The notes beneath the pieces are model-generated. The model was given only the letters and a program-made list of their open reading frames with translations, was not told the DNA's origin and did not search any database. From Phlegmacium glaucopus (Eukaryota; Basidiomycota; Agaricomycetes; Agaricales; Cortinariaceae), in contig MU129988.1 of NCBI GenBank assembly GCA_015039465.1, positions 443,745-507,744 on the forward strand: DNA of 64,000 bases, written 5' to 3'. Positions 32,561 to 44,509 of the stretch are shown here, piece by piece; positions within the stretch are counted from its first letter, which is position 1, and every line of letters begins with the position of its first letter. The position numbers and the translations under genes were made by a program.

Positions 32561-34860
32561 AATCATGGATTTGGGAATTTTATTTTGTATCATTATTACT
32601 TGCTTTGTGTTGTTCATATGTATCACTAGGTGAATGTCATTTACATATTTTCTTTTATTTTAGGAACTATTTCAGTCTTCAACGGTTCATCGGGAGAGCG
32701 AAATTTAATTGTCTGTAGACACCGTATGTTATGAATTGAACTTGGATGTGCTCATAGAAGTCTTCCTCCTTGGAATCCATTTATATGATCAATTTTTTTC
32801 AGGCCGTGAAGATAAGTCCGTTCAACACTAGCCAGTATCCTATTCTTGTATCATAATGAGTTTTTTGTGACCTGAATAAGTATTCTCTCAGTACCAAAGG
32901 GGTAGCACACGATCTCAAATTTCGTCCCAGAGGACTAAATTCCCCAGGACCCCATCCCACCCAATTTTTATGTAATGAGTGCTGTTGTCGATTTAATATT
33001 CACTCAAATATACCTCATCGATGCATAGATATTCCTGAATCAAGTGAAAAAACGTACCCGAGTTGATCTTTTAGCCTGAGGAAACATCCGGGTCTTGGGC
33101 GGCGAGCCCACACCTCGTCATAGATAACAACTTTGGACAGATTCTCCAAGTTCTCCAACTAGATCAACCAAGGGGGAACCAAGATTCGAAAACTACACGG
33201 GGTAGATTTTTTTCTCTAAGGCCTTGTCCCCAACCCATATCGGGTATGTTTTCATCCAAATGTGGTATGTTTTTCCCACATTTTCAGGCTCCGCTCCCTT
33301 CTGACCTTAGAACTTGAGCCGCCCAAGCTGCAACACTTTGGATAACTAGAAATAACCATCTTTGAGGATGTATATAAACAGTAAATATGTGAGCTGTACA
33401 TGGTCTAAGTTATTCTGAAGTCTTAACTTGCCTTTCACTGGACCATCAGTAGTCAAAAAACTTGGCCCAGCTGACCTAAATTACCTTGCTGTAAAGCAAG
33501 GTTTCCACCGGGTCTAAATTACACATCTGTCCTAAATGAGGAACAACTAATCTATAAGTCTGTCCAGGGACTGTATTATTGTGTGCTACACCGTGGAGTA
33601 CTTAATACGCAAGTTTTCAAAGTTTGACCCCCAAAAATATTTTTTTTCTAAGCCTCCGGCACCCCCCAACCCCGGGTTCGGGTTTGATTCCCGGTGCCCT
33701 CTTGAGATCAACTGAACCTGGTCTGGATGGAATGAATTGAAGGATAATTACCAGGGCTTATTTATTTAAGCTTCAACGTTTCTCTGACAACTATCTTGGC
33801 ATCAGAGGAATTTATTTGGTACTTAGTACTCACGTTCATCAGGGCGTACAGCCTGGGAGGCATTCTGGACTGTGACTCGTGCTGCAGTTTCTGGGGGAAT
33901 TATACAACCCTAGTGACTTGAAGTTCCGACCCAATTCTCGCTCTGGGAAAACGATGAACGATTCTCCCACAACAATCAGTACCTTTCAGAATGAAGTCAA
34001 GGCACAGTTGCAGCGGTGCATCTTCGAGTTTATAGATCCGTCATTCTATTGACTAGGAACAAAACTCAGAGAAAGGGGCAGAACCTACTGCTCCTTCAGC
34101 CCTGCCATCATCATCGTCATTAGAAAAGCTCGAAAACGGGCATGTATACATGCTCATGACTCAAGGTCTGGGCCCGTCATGTTGTGCAGACAGCATTCAA
34201 GTTAATGTGGCCACGAAAAGGCGGATGCTGCAGATCTTATAGACGTGTTGATGGAGGAAGAGGCTTGTCGCAGCCAACGGTGACATATTTTACAAAAGTT
34301 CATGAAGTATTCTTTATCTCATATATACTCTATTGCTGCAATAAACTGGTCTTACTGACAAGAGATACGCATCGGCAAGGTTTTATTTTTATCTTTCTGA
34401 ATTCTTTTGAACCCATCCTTCTAATTGTTTCCATAAATATAGCAAGACCTTTCTGGAGAACTTTGAGCGGTTTGGGATCCATATTTCCTGGTAAAAAAAT
34501 CTTCCCCTTCGAGCTATCCTGTGGCGCCGCATCATGATTCCTGGAAGGTCTATATGGGTTATCAGAGGTATTGGTTATGATCCGTATCAATCAATTATAC
34601 GCTTCATCAACTTTCTTCGGGGTTATGCGCGCAACTAGGCTTTCTGGCCTGAAGAAATGGAGGATGTCTTGGTCTGTAAAAACAGGTAGATATGCTGGTG
34701 TTATAACCATTTTCATTTTCATTTTTATTTCATTTTTCATGCCACACGGCGAAACGGCTGTCAGCGGAGGGATACTTGAGCTCCATTCCTATTTTCTATA
34801 AGAAGGGGCAAAATCTTGGCGTAAACCTTCCCTCCATCTTTTTCTTTCTTTCCCTTCATC
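32561..34860. other. Large gene-poor region (2.3 kb)
   Basis: The longest stretch without a supported gene. It is mostly AT-rich; frames near 34184-34590 lack coding character. It contains a tRNA-like B-box segment near 33650-33710 and scattered Pro/Lys-coding junk. It may include old transposon remnants, but no terminal repeats or enzyme motifs were found. The last ~150 bp is the promoter of the cyclopropane-synthase-like gene. Confidence 0.45.
33650..33712 (+). repeat. tRNA-derived 3' segment (B-box copy 1)
   Basis: Contains GGGTTCGGGTTTGATTCCCG followed by GTGCCCTCTT, a T-arm/B-box and acceptor-like end. It matches the segment near 39300 (GGTTCCGGGTTCAATTCCCA, GTGCCTCTT) with few differences. 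No A box or folded tRNA is seen upstream. Probably two copies of a tRNA-derived SINE tail. Confidence 0.4.
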
Positions 34861-36970
34861 ATGTCAGATTCCAAGCCACCGTTCTCTATATCTTCCCTTG
34901 CTGACAGGGCGTGGAATCGCGTTGCTGAGGCCGCATTTAACACTGGTTGGGCACCTATCATTCGTCTAACTGAGGCAGCCGTTGTCGCGTACGTTGACAA
35001 CGAGAAGAGAGTCACGGGAGCTTACCTCGTATTCGACACAGGTTGATGCAAAAAATCACCATAGGACATCTTCGAGTTTTGACTTACTCCCACATCTATA
35101 CTTTTCCGCTCCCTGAACATGGCAACGAAGGGAAGATTAATGGACGTCCGGATTTGAAGGCTGAGCTTCGTGTCCTTAATGATAGTTTCTGGGTCCGCCT
35201 TTGCGCCATGGGCGATCTTGGTTTCGCAGAAGCTTACATGTACGGCGATGTTGAATGTGACGACCTTGTCTCGTTATTCAAGGTCTGTGCATCATCACTG
35301 ACAAATGGAACCACAAATATCTGAGGGCTCTTGCATGTCAAGATATTTTTGGAGAACAGAGAAAATCTGTCGAATCTAGACTCTAAAATCTCTTACCTCT
35401 TCACTTTACCGCAGAAAATCACTTCCTATCGGTTTCTCAATACAATTGGCAACTCACGGTCCAACATCTCTGCTCACTACGACATATCAAATGACATGTT
35501 TGCTGGTTTTTTCTTTCTTTCTAATGCCGCCTTATACGTGAAAGCTAATTCATTTGAAAAGGGTTCCTATCAGAAGATATGACATACTCTTGTGCCATCT
35601 TCCCAGAGTTGGATGGCGATCTCGTAATAGGAAAAGAAGCACAAATGAAATGGAGTGGAGGACAGAACCTTAAAAGACTCGTGACTTCACCTCCGTCAGT
35701 GCCGGCGAATGGATCATTATTAGCACACGGGTCGCTGGTCGGCGATGCACCTGCAGAACAAGATCCTCTTTACTTGGCCCAAATTCGCAAGCTCCAGCAC
35801 ATCATTGAAAAATTACATATCCCTCCCCCTTCAAACGCCGAAAAGCCCGTGCGCATTCTCGAAATAGGAACAGGATGGGGCGCCCTAGCCATCCGCATCG
35901 CCCAACAGTACCCACACACGGAGATAGATACAATTACGTTGTCCAGCGCCCAACAAGTTCTTGCTGAAAAGCGTATCGCTGAGCACGGGCTAGAAGACCG
36001 GATCAGAGTTCATCTTATGGATTATAGGAATATGCCGCCAGAATGGCAGGGCCGGTTCTCCCGATTTGTTAGTATAGAGATGATAGAAGCGGTAGGCAGG
36101 GAATTTTTGGAGGGATATTGGAGAATTGTGGATTGGGCGATGGAGAGGAAGGGTGCGGTGGGTGTCGTGCAAGTCATCAGCATTCCCGAAGCAAGTGAGT
36201 TTTTTTTTGTTTTTCAGTTGTTGGTATGGGACGTCCATTGATTCTAATGACGTCGCGAAGGATTCGAACGATACATCCAAGAAATAGATTTTATTCGCAA
36301 ATGGGTGTGTTACCGAGAGATATAAAAAGCTTTTTGCTAATCTTTTTTTTCTCCATTTCGCATGGCCCTTTCTGATTACCAGAGTGCGTCTTGCGATCAA
36401 TAGGTCATGACACATATGTAAAGAACTGACTATCCGTATTGTACAGTATTCCCAGGTGGATTTCTACCGACGCTGACACTCCTGACAAACACGCTCTCTG
36501 AAGGATCCAAAGGCCGTCTTATCGTAGAATCGATAGCGAATATTGGTCCTCACTACGCGCGGACGTTACGCGAATGGCGCAGACGATTTTTGGATAGGTT
36601 TGAATCGGTCATCGTCCCAGCTCTACAAAAGGAGTACGCTCTGTCGAATTCAGGTGAAGGCCAAGACAGGGACAAAGTGATGAGTCGTGAAGAGATTGAA
36701 GTGTTCAAACGCAAATGGATTTGTACGTAATTTAAGCCTTCTTCAGCTCACAAATTTAACCTGCAGCCGTCTAATGTATTTTTTTCTCTCTTTGCTTTGT
36801 TGACGCAGATTATTATTGCTATTGCGAAGTTGGATTTACGACAAGGACGTTGGGGGGTGAGTTGCTAGATTATTAATTTTTTCCGTCGTCCGAAACTCAT
36901 TATGTTAGATCACATTTTGACTTTCATGCGGGAAGGAAATCAAAGTTACGGCTGCGATGTTTATGAGTAA
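34861..36970 (+). CDS. Cyclopropane-fatty-acid synthase family SAM methyltransferase
   Basis: About seven exons from MSDSKPPFSISSLADRAWNR to TAA at 36968-36970. The N-terminal lipid-binding part reads LMQKITIGHLRVLTYSHIYT (intron removed), ELRVLNDSFWVRLCAMGDLG and FAEAYMYGDVECDDLVSLF. The catalytic part has SNISAHYDISNDMF, DMTYSCAIF, SAM motif RILEIGTGWGALAIRIAQQY, TLSSAQQVLAEKRI, RVHLMDYRNMP and FVSIEMIEAVG, ending with PGGFLPTLTLL and YYCYCEVGFTTRTLGDHI. These are the CFA/mycolic acid synthase blocks, including the bicarbonate-binding Glu/His/Tyr surroundings. It methylates unsaturated acyl chains of phospholipids. In agarics similar proteins are cytosolic or membrane-associated. No lesion was found. 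Confidence 0.9.
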
Positions 36971-37351
36971 TTGAAGGACACCAGTGCGCTAAAACGTCCC
37001 TGGTAGTAATCTTCAGTGCCGAAAGTTGGGAAATGATCGTCTTTGATCTTATTTCCCGTTTCATTCATCGTCTTATTTTTGACGATTTTGAAAAAGGCGA
37101 CCTCACGGTAGACATTTTTGGCTGATTTCTGATTCACTTTTGATTTATTTCTCCTACCCCAATGACATCAAAAGCTAGTGGGGAAATGGAACGTATGTAG
37201 AAAAAAAAACTTTGAAGTTGGTGTGAGGGACCTCTATTTTAGTTCGAGGAGAAATTGGAGCATCGGCTGCTTGACCCAGTGGAATGATCACGTGTGGGCG
37301 GTCTCATCAAGTTGCCTCGTCTGTTCGTTAAGTTCAGACACAGTTCAAATT
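36971..37351. other. Intergenic region
   Basis: About 380 bp with a TCACGTG box at about 37287-37293, 60 bp before the next ATG. An open frame runs into the F-box-like gene from 37178 but reads as leader. Confidence 0.4.
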
Positions 37352-38559
37352 ATGTCTACTAGGACGGGCCTTGATTGTTTTGCCCCTGAAATATGTTCTC
37401 TCATATGTGAGGACCCAATCTTCAAACGACGCGACTTGAACTCCATCTGCTTCATCTCACGTCCCTTTCGAAGAGAGGCTCAAAGGGTACTTTCCTTCCG
37501 CTTTCCATATCTTCGAGGCGCTGGCCCCATCAGAGCCTGGTGCCTGTCTCTCAAGCGCAGACCTCATCTTGCACTAGGCGTTCAGGACCTCATTTTGGTC
37601 ATGCCACGACAAACAGCTTTCCACGCAGACGACATTGCACGTCTTGTACAGGCGTTGAAGAGGTGTATAAACTTGAAGGAATTGGCTATGCTTTCTCAAT
37701 GTCGTGGACGTGGATTACAAGACCCTTCGACATCGGTGTATATGTTGGACGATCACATGTTCAAGTTGACCAAATTTGTCAACAACTATTTCATTCAAGG
37801 TGCTATGTTGGAACAATTTCTCAAGTCTCAGAAGACCTTAGAAACGCTACAATTGCATTCGGATGGGGTGTATCACCTCTGTTCTCTGTCTCTCCCTTAC
37901 GTGAAAACGTTAGCTTGCCCTGCGCAAATATTTAATGGCGGCAGATACATGCGATTCCCACTGGTGGAAAGGTTACAGCTTGATTTTGAAGATTCGCAGC
38001 TTGAAGTTGCACGCGAAAGAGCCGTATTGAGTTCCATCCTCTACGGTCGAAAAAAATTGAAGAGTTTGACCATACTTCTGAAGCGAAACCTGCATGGAAA
38101 ACAGCAGTCCCACTTTTTAGATTTCATGGATTTCGTTGCAGAAGGGGTGCCGCACATTAAGCATCTTCAGATCCATCAATTTTTACCCACCGTACGTCCA
38201 AGCAGTCATCGGGGTGAACAGTTTTGCTTACTATGTAATGGATTTAGCACGAGAGTCATTCGTCCCTTTCTTTCAACTCTCATTTTCCGAGCATCAAAAC
38301 ACTGGTTCTTCGTCCCCCTCCACGTCTGCCCATAAACACTGGTGATGATCCCAATCTCTGCGCCTATGTAAAATTACGAACCGCAGATGGTCGACGCAAA
38401 GCTGCAGAGAAAATGATGAAAATATTACAAACACTAACGCGATTGGTTTTTGTCGATCATGAATACGACTACGAATTCCGAAGGGATCTAAAGTCTGGTA
38501 TTATAACTGGGGAAGAATTGATTACCCTGGATGAACAGGAATGGGCATTGGTAACATAG
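37352..38559 (+). CDS. F-box-like / leucine-rich hypothetical protein
   Basis: MSTRTGLDCFAPEICSLICE and the following ...DLNSICFISRPFRREAQRVL form an F-box-like start common in agaric gene families. The rest is leucine-rich with irregular LRR-type spacing (LKELAMLSQ, LETLQLHSDG, VERLQLDFED, LKSLTILLKR, IKHLQIHQFL). A second frame (38350-38559: DDPNLCAYVKLRTADGRRKA ... LDEQEWALVT, stop TAG) continues the protein after an intron whose donor is probably GTACGT near 38190; its acceptor is unclear. If real, it is an SCF substrate-adaptor candidate. The family is large and fast evolving, so no substrate can be proposed. Confidence 0.6.
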
Positions 38560-39444
38560 ATCTTTTGGTGTAAACGTTACTGATGTGGTGACAGTGCTCA
38601 GAGTCCAAGCACTCATGATCTTATTCAGATCTACTGCAAAGGATATGTGTGTGTAAATTCAGTACACTCACTGTCATCCAGCATCTCGAGTTGAACCTGA
38701 ATGGCGCCTTGCCGACTGCTGCACCTGTGGATCTTCCCATGATGCGATTCCCTTTTAAGAATCAATTATTGCCAACAAGAGTGACTTCAACCAGCAATGC
38801 AGCATCGTGGAATCTGCTATGACCAAGGGGTCGGTTTTTGTCTCTATAAAGGCCTTGTAGGTACAAAACCCCAACGCATACACCGCACACCAACTGGAAT
38901 TACATAGACTATGCCAATTGTGCACGCTTTCGTGGGTGCACTGCATGGTTTTTACAATGTTAAAATTTAAACATTCCAGAAGAAACTGAGCTTGAGTTTT
39001 ATGACATGGTCCTTCCCCTCAAATTGGCCAGCAGGTCCAACGCTTCCAACGTGCACATCTTCACGGCAGGATGAGAACTATCATTGTAGAATTGTTGTAC
39101 TTGATTTTTTCCATTGCCTTTGTCGAACTTCATGAATTAAATAGTTGGGGTTATTTCAATCAATGGTTGCATAACTTTCGCCATTTGACTGTTTGGTTGA
39201 ACTTGGTTCTGACCACATACATGGGATGAACAAGATACGTACCAACTAAAAATAGATTTTCGAAGCAATTTTAGACCAACCCTACCACTTGCAGCGGGTA
39301 CCTCAGGTTCCGGGTTCAATTCCCAGTGCCTCTTAGGGCCATTTTTCTCATCGCTTGCTCCCACTATTAGTAAATGGAGGTCGTCCTTTTCATTCCCCAC
39401 TGATTTCAACTCAGGCTTATTCTCTTTCGCCTCCACCTCTAGCA
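38560..39444. other. Intergenic region upstream of ligase 1
   Basis: About 885 bp. A 63-codon minus-strand frame (38755-38946) rich in Cys, His and Leu has no recognised relatives and I do not call it. A tRNA-like B-box segment lies near 39280-39345. The promoter of the + strand ligase is within the last 150 bp. Confidence 0.4.
39280..39345 (+). repeat. tRNA-derived 3' segment (B-box copy 2)
   Basis: GCAGCGGGTACCTCA then GGTTCCGGGTTCAATTCCCA and GTGCCTCTTAGGG: T-arm/B-box plus acceptor-like end, homologous to the copy near 33650. The upstream part does not fold as a tRNA. Confidence 0.4.
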
Positions 39445-42332
39445 ATGGAGATTTATCCTCTGGTGGACGGTCTTCCCTCAATTCCAGATAATCTCACTAT
39501 TCCTCAGTTTATGTTTGATGTTGGGCATGACATACGGCCAAAAAGGAAAAAAGAAACACCTTGGTTGATCCAAGACGAATCTGGGGATAAGATCTCAGAA
39601 GAACAAGTTCGTTTCGAATATTTATCGATCTTGGAACGACGGGTTGACGCCTGGTTTGCTTATGTATAGTTACGATATCGTATCCATGGACTTGCAAACG
39701 GGTTGAGCTCCAAGTACAATATAGGTTCGTTTCAAGGCTCCTGTCTCTCCGTAATAGTTACTAAATACTTTTTAGGTGAAGACGATGTCGGTAAGTAGTC
39801 GTACTATGTTGTTGGCAAGTGAAAACTTGACGAACCTACCGCAGTTCTTCTCTTCAGCCGTAATCATGTCGGTAAGTAATGAAAATGTTTTGTCCAATAC
39901 ACAACATCTTATCGATCAAACTAGACTATCCTGTCGCGATATGGGCAGTTCACAGACTGGGAGGCGTAATATCGTTCGTACTATGACAATCCATGACCGT
40001 TGGATAAATCCTCATCATATTCATGGCAGGGGGGCAAATCCGGATTTCACAAGCAATGAACTTGTGTATCAATTACAAGAGACCAAGGCATCTATCATCA
40101 TTGTTCATCCTGACTCTCTTTCGAGCGCACTTGCTGCCGCACTTGAAGCGGGTGTACCGTCCGAACGGATCATCTTATTCGATGTTAAGCCTCAAAATCA
40201 GTCGAACGATATCCACACTGACCACGTCACTGTCGCCACCCTTGTTGAATTTGGAGCAAGGAACAAGACGATTTATACTGAACGAATTCTCAAACTTGGA
40301 GAAGGAAAGACCAAACTCGCTTTTCTCAGTTTCTCTTCTGGTACCACAGGACGGCCAAAAGTGCGTTAAATAAAGCTACTGCTCAAAATCTATTAGAGTA
40401 AGCTGACGCGATTTATTTAGGCTGTGGCGATACCTCACTTTTCTGTTATTGCGAACGTTATTCAGATCGCGGTCCATAACAAAGTGGGTCAAGATTATTG
40501 TGACTGGGAAGATCAAAGATATCGGCCAGGTGATGTTGCTATTGGTGGTAATGCGTAACAACTGCTTAAATCAACACATTGAGGATCTGACCTTCTCATT
40601 TATTTAGTGCTGCCACTTTATCGTAAGCCTAATCTTATATACACTATATTTCATGATGATGATAATATACTTTCTCTGCCTAGATATATATGGTTTGGTT
40701 ATCAATGTAAGTGCCGCCCAATTGTCTGGCAGTGATAGGTGACTGTATTCTTACGATCTTACACCAATTCCAGCTTCATTTTGTTCTATTCTGTGGCGTA
40801 AGTGCCATTTTCTCTATCGGAGGACTAAAACTGACCAACTTTCAATAGATGTCGTTGGTTGTGATACCTAAGTTCAATTTTATCGAGATGCTTAACAGCA
40901 TTGTTCGTCACCACATAAACCACCTCATGCGAGTCTCTGTTTCCAATGGCCTTATAAGTACCGCCTAACTGACGCCTACTAATCTTCTAGGCTAGTACCT
41001 CCACAAGTAGTTCTCATCTGCAAGGTACTCAAAAGCAGCTGTATTTCTGGGTTGTCTTCGCTGAGATCCATTACCAGCACCCAGCTGTCAAAACCTACGA
41101 TCTTCCTCAGCATATTAGAACGATTATGTGTGGAGCGGCTCCCTTATCTCACGAGCTTAACCAGCAGTTGTTTGATATGTTCCCAGCTGCCCATATAGGC
41201 CAGGCTTACGGTATGTGATTCGTCTGGTAATTTGGTGACTATATATCCTCATTCTGTGCTCTATGTGTGCTCTAGGTATGACCGAGACATGCACTGCTAC
41301 GTCCTTATGGCCAATCACTAGAAAAAGAGGCTTGTCAGGCAGTAAGGAATTTCCTATCTGTGGTCAATCACTGAATCAGACTCCATCCTGATTAGGTAGT
41401 GGCCACCTTCTACCAGGAACAGTCGCAAAGGTTGTGAAACCTGATGGTTCATTAGCCGGCTATGATGAACCGGGGGAACTTATAATAAAGACAGCTTCCA
41501 TCGCGTTGGGCTATGCCAACAATCTTCAGGCGTAAGCGTCTCAAACGGCACCTTTTGAATATTGTTTTTTCATCGATCCAACTGTAGAACCAAAGACACA
41601 TTTCTTGATGGGTAGGACGACCAAGCATCACAATTTTGATTCTGCCGCCAATTCTAATGATTACCCAATTTCAGTTGGGTCAGAACAGGTGATGAAGTCA
41701 AGATTCGTGAAGATGGCGAAGTATTTGTGCTTGATCGTATAAAGGTTTGCCGTGGTCTTGCTAATGTGTGTACGTTGGTGCTTAATTTCTATTTCGCAGG
41801 AAATCATGAAGGTACATAGATTCCTGTTTGCTAAAAAGTTTTGCCTCGTTTTAATGTCAGTGCCAAGGTGAAAGGGTACCAGGTCGCACCTGCTGAACTT
41901 GAAGGGTGCATACTCGACCATATTGATGTTTCGAATGCTTGTGTTGTAGGCATACCTGACGATTACAGTAAGTCATAATCAAACCTTGGCTCTTATTTCT
42001 TCTCGTGATATGTCATCCAGGCGGTGAGGTTCCTCTGGCATTCGTCGTATTAACGGCAACTGCCAAAGAAAGAGCTGAGAAAAGCGCGATTGCTGCTGAA
42101 GAAATCAAGAAGTCCATCATCAAAGTAAGAGCAAATTTGAGCTACTTTCAAATAATTTTCTTATTATTATCTGCAGCACGTTGCGGACAACAAAGTCCAC
42201 TATAAACATTTGCTCGGAGGTGTGGAATTTGCATCAGTCATCCCGATGTCACCAAGTGGGAAATTGCTTCGTCGTTTGTTACGTGATCAGGCAAAGGAGT
42301 TGAACAAGAAGAAAACTCAAGCCAAACTCTGA
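39445..42332 (+). CDS. 4-coumarate:CoA-ligase-like acyl-CoA synthetase 1 (peroxisomal AKL end)
   Basis: More than ten small exons. The N-terminus MEIYPLVDGLPSIPDNLTIP is typical. Then LRYRIHGLANGLSSKYNI, GEDDVVLLFSRNHVDYPVAI, WAVHRLGGVISGANPDFTS and ELVYQLQETKASIIIVHP follow. AMP-binding P-loop LSFSSGTTGRPK; A5-like QAYGMTETC; A7/A8 TFLDGWVRTGDEVKIREDG and [12 protein letters not shown]; catalytic Lys region PMSPSGKLLRRLLRD. It ends KKKTQAKL, a canonical PTS1. One intron (40929-40990) needs a GC donor to keep frame. The enzyme activates a carboxylic acid to acyl-AMP then acyl-CoA, probably in peroxisomes; the substrate (fatty or aromatic acid) cannot be read. It is an inverted paralogue of ligase 2. 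Confidence 0.88.
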
Positions 42333-42659
42333 AGGGTGAGCACGCATCGCTAGATATTTATTGGGCAGAGCTTTGCCGGTTTCTTCATATCATACACGCT
42401 ATGTCGGGAGCAACTTGTCAGTTAGTTGAACAGGAACACATTCTAATTTGCTAAATATATTCTTGATTTCTTGTTTTTAATTATATGGCGCTCCAATCTA
42501 CCGTCAAGCTAGAATTCCATTTCTATGTCTACCCATTTGTGTTTGGAGAGGTGTATCAGCGTGATAAGCCTAGTCACGTGTGCTTCAGACGCGTTTAAAC
42601 TTGCCCTAAAGAGCTTTGCTAATTTAAATTTCCATTGTTTACTCAGGCTATTCTCAACG
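42333..42659. other. Intergenic region
   Basis: About 325 bp between ligase 1 and the next + strand gene. It holds a TCACGTG box (42574-42580), 80 bp before the next ATG. No gene. Confidence 0.4.
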
Positions 42660-43930
42660 ATGCCTCTCACACGTCAATTCACCACATCTCCTCGCAAAAT
42701 ACCCAATTCTAGCGATACAGAACAGCTAGAGACCCCACCTAGGAAAAGGTTCCGTGACGACGACGAAGATAGTTCCTCGTATTCATTGCCCAACTCACCG
42801 CGGAAACGGCGTATGTTGTAGTTTCTTGACATCAATAATAAAACCATCTTACTGATGGGGGCTTTACTATCATCTGGGTTGTAGAACGAAAGAGTTCTAG
42901 TGCCAGTCCAAAGAAGAAACCTAAAGATTTCAATTTGGAGAATGTCCTTCGTCGCTGTACTGCTGTCCCTGTTAATCATGAATCGATCCTGCGGTTGAAA
43001 GATCTTCCTAGAGGTATGTACTGTATCATTACTTTGTGAGTGATATGAAGGGCAGCGCTAATTTTGACCTATTCTGTTGGAATATTCATAGACGAGAATA
43101 GTACGCGATCTCTGGTACAGCGTGTGATCAGTTCTGCCAAGGCTTCCGTCTTGCAGCGTTTCGACCCTAAGCAAGGTAAAATGCTGGAGACGGAACTATA
43201 CCTGGAGTGGTTGCTCGAACTTGATTATCTGGTATCTGGCGTCGAAGTACGTGTTTAATCCGTTTCGGCATTATTTTGCCCATTTGCTGAATTTCCATGA
43301 CATCACTTACAGGCAGCGCTCAACGCCAAGATTCCAGGTACACGAAAACGAGTGGCGGGACTTGGACGTGTCTCATATACCCTATTATTCCATCTCATGG
43401 ACGAATTCGTCTCGGAAGTAAACTCGCACCACGATGGCTGGTCTCTCCCCTCATGCGAATCTAGTTTTCAATTTCCCGAACCCCCCACTATGACCCTCGT
43501 AGAAGAATCTCATGACCCAACCGCCGATGTCCGGTCTGAAAAGGCTGTTCAACTCGCAGAGGAATGTCTGAAGAAAGTGGATAGAGTTATGGCCGACGCG
43601 GTTAAGCGATATAAAGTAGAATGTGGGAGGAATAATCCTTCGTTGGGTAGCAGGATAGGTACTCAGGAACATACGTTGGCCAAGTCGTGTTGTTTGTTAT
43701 GTGAACAGACGGGGTATGGTGGGGACGGGGACGGTGATGATATGGGCGATACGCTCATGCAGGCTACCAGGGAGATTATGTCGGACTGGAAAGAAGAGGT
43801 TAGTTTGGACTGTCTTTTCCTCTTTCGCCCTTTGGTTACTGATGGTCTCTTTGTTTTGTTTGACAAATTATAGTATGATGGCTGTGAAGAAGACCAATTG
43901 ATAGATTCTGATGCCGACGATATCCCCTGA
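42660..43930 (+). CDS. Unrecognised conserved-looking hypothetical protein
   Basis: ATG at 42660 starts MPLTRQFTTSPRKIPNSSDT. The first ~65 residues are disordered with basic nuclear-like clusters (PPRKRFRDDDED, PNSPRKRRML). After an intron: PKKKPKDFNLENVLRRCTAV, then helical segments SLVQRVISSAKASVLQRFDP, LYLEWLLELDYLVSGVEAAL and VSYTLLFHLMDEFVSEV, a Cys pair region AKSCCLLCEQTG, and an acidic end DQLIDSDADDIP. The introns are canonical and restore one long frame, so it is a real gene. I recognise no family. The basic-acidic disordered ends suggest a nuclear protein. Confidence 0.7.
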
Positions 43931-44509
43931 AAATTTCGACCAGATTCGAAGAGAATGTATTATATCTTGCAATGTCAAAGTTCTGTATCCTACGTATAGC
44001 TATTATTTAGGGCTTTTAGATTTTATTTGTATTTTATCAATTTAAACCTTGCTTAGCGCTGCTGGTTTAGTTACGCATACAAGTCCTCTCGTTAAGTGAC
44101 TGGACGGCAATGTGTAATCAAGTGTCATGGACTGGTCTGTCGGAGATTGATTATTCAGTACGTCCCGAACGTTTATCCTGAGGCTTGTTCTGAATCGTGC
44201 TCCGGAATCCGTACCCATGCACAAATGGGCCGGATATGAAGTATGTTAGCCCCTGGGCTAATCCGATAACCTTCCACCCATTCTGGATCCAGCGTACCTG
44301 TCCGTAGACTATGACACCCCTTGCAAGAATTTGGATTGATTGACACTCTATATATACGGTTTCGTATATCGAACGACTTATAAATACTTGCTTGGGTCCA
44401 GGACTGTGATCGTGATATGCCAGCTCGAACCGGCTCGAAAGATCTAACTTACCAGAGCCACGGCCTTTGCCCTTAACCGCCAGCGTCTAAAGTACTTTCA
44501 GCACTTGAA
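43931..44509. other. Intergenic region
   Basis: About 580 bp with no coding signal. A TATATATACGG stretch near 44351 lies about 160 bp upstream of the caspase-domain gene and may be its TATA region. Confidence 0.4.

Noticed and set aside
32561..34860. Transposon in the 2.3-kb empty region
   Set aside because: No terminal repeats, target duplications or enzyme motifs could be found by eye.
38755..38946. Small Cys/His/Leu-rich minus-strand frame
   Set aside because: No signal peptide, no introns restoring a longer protein, and no recognised pattern.
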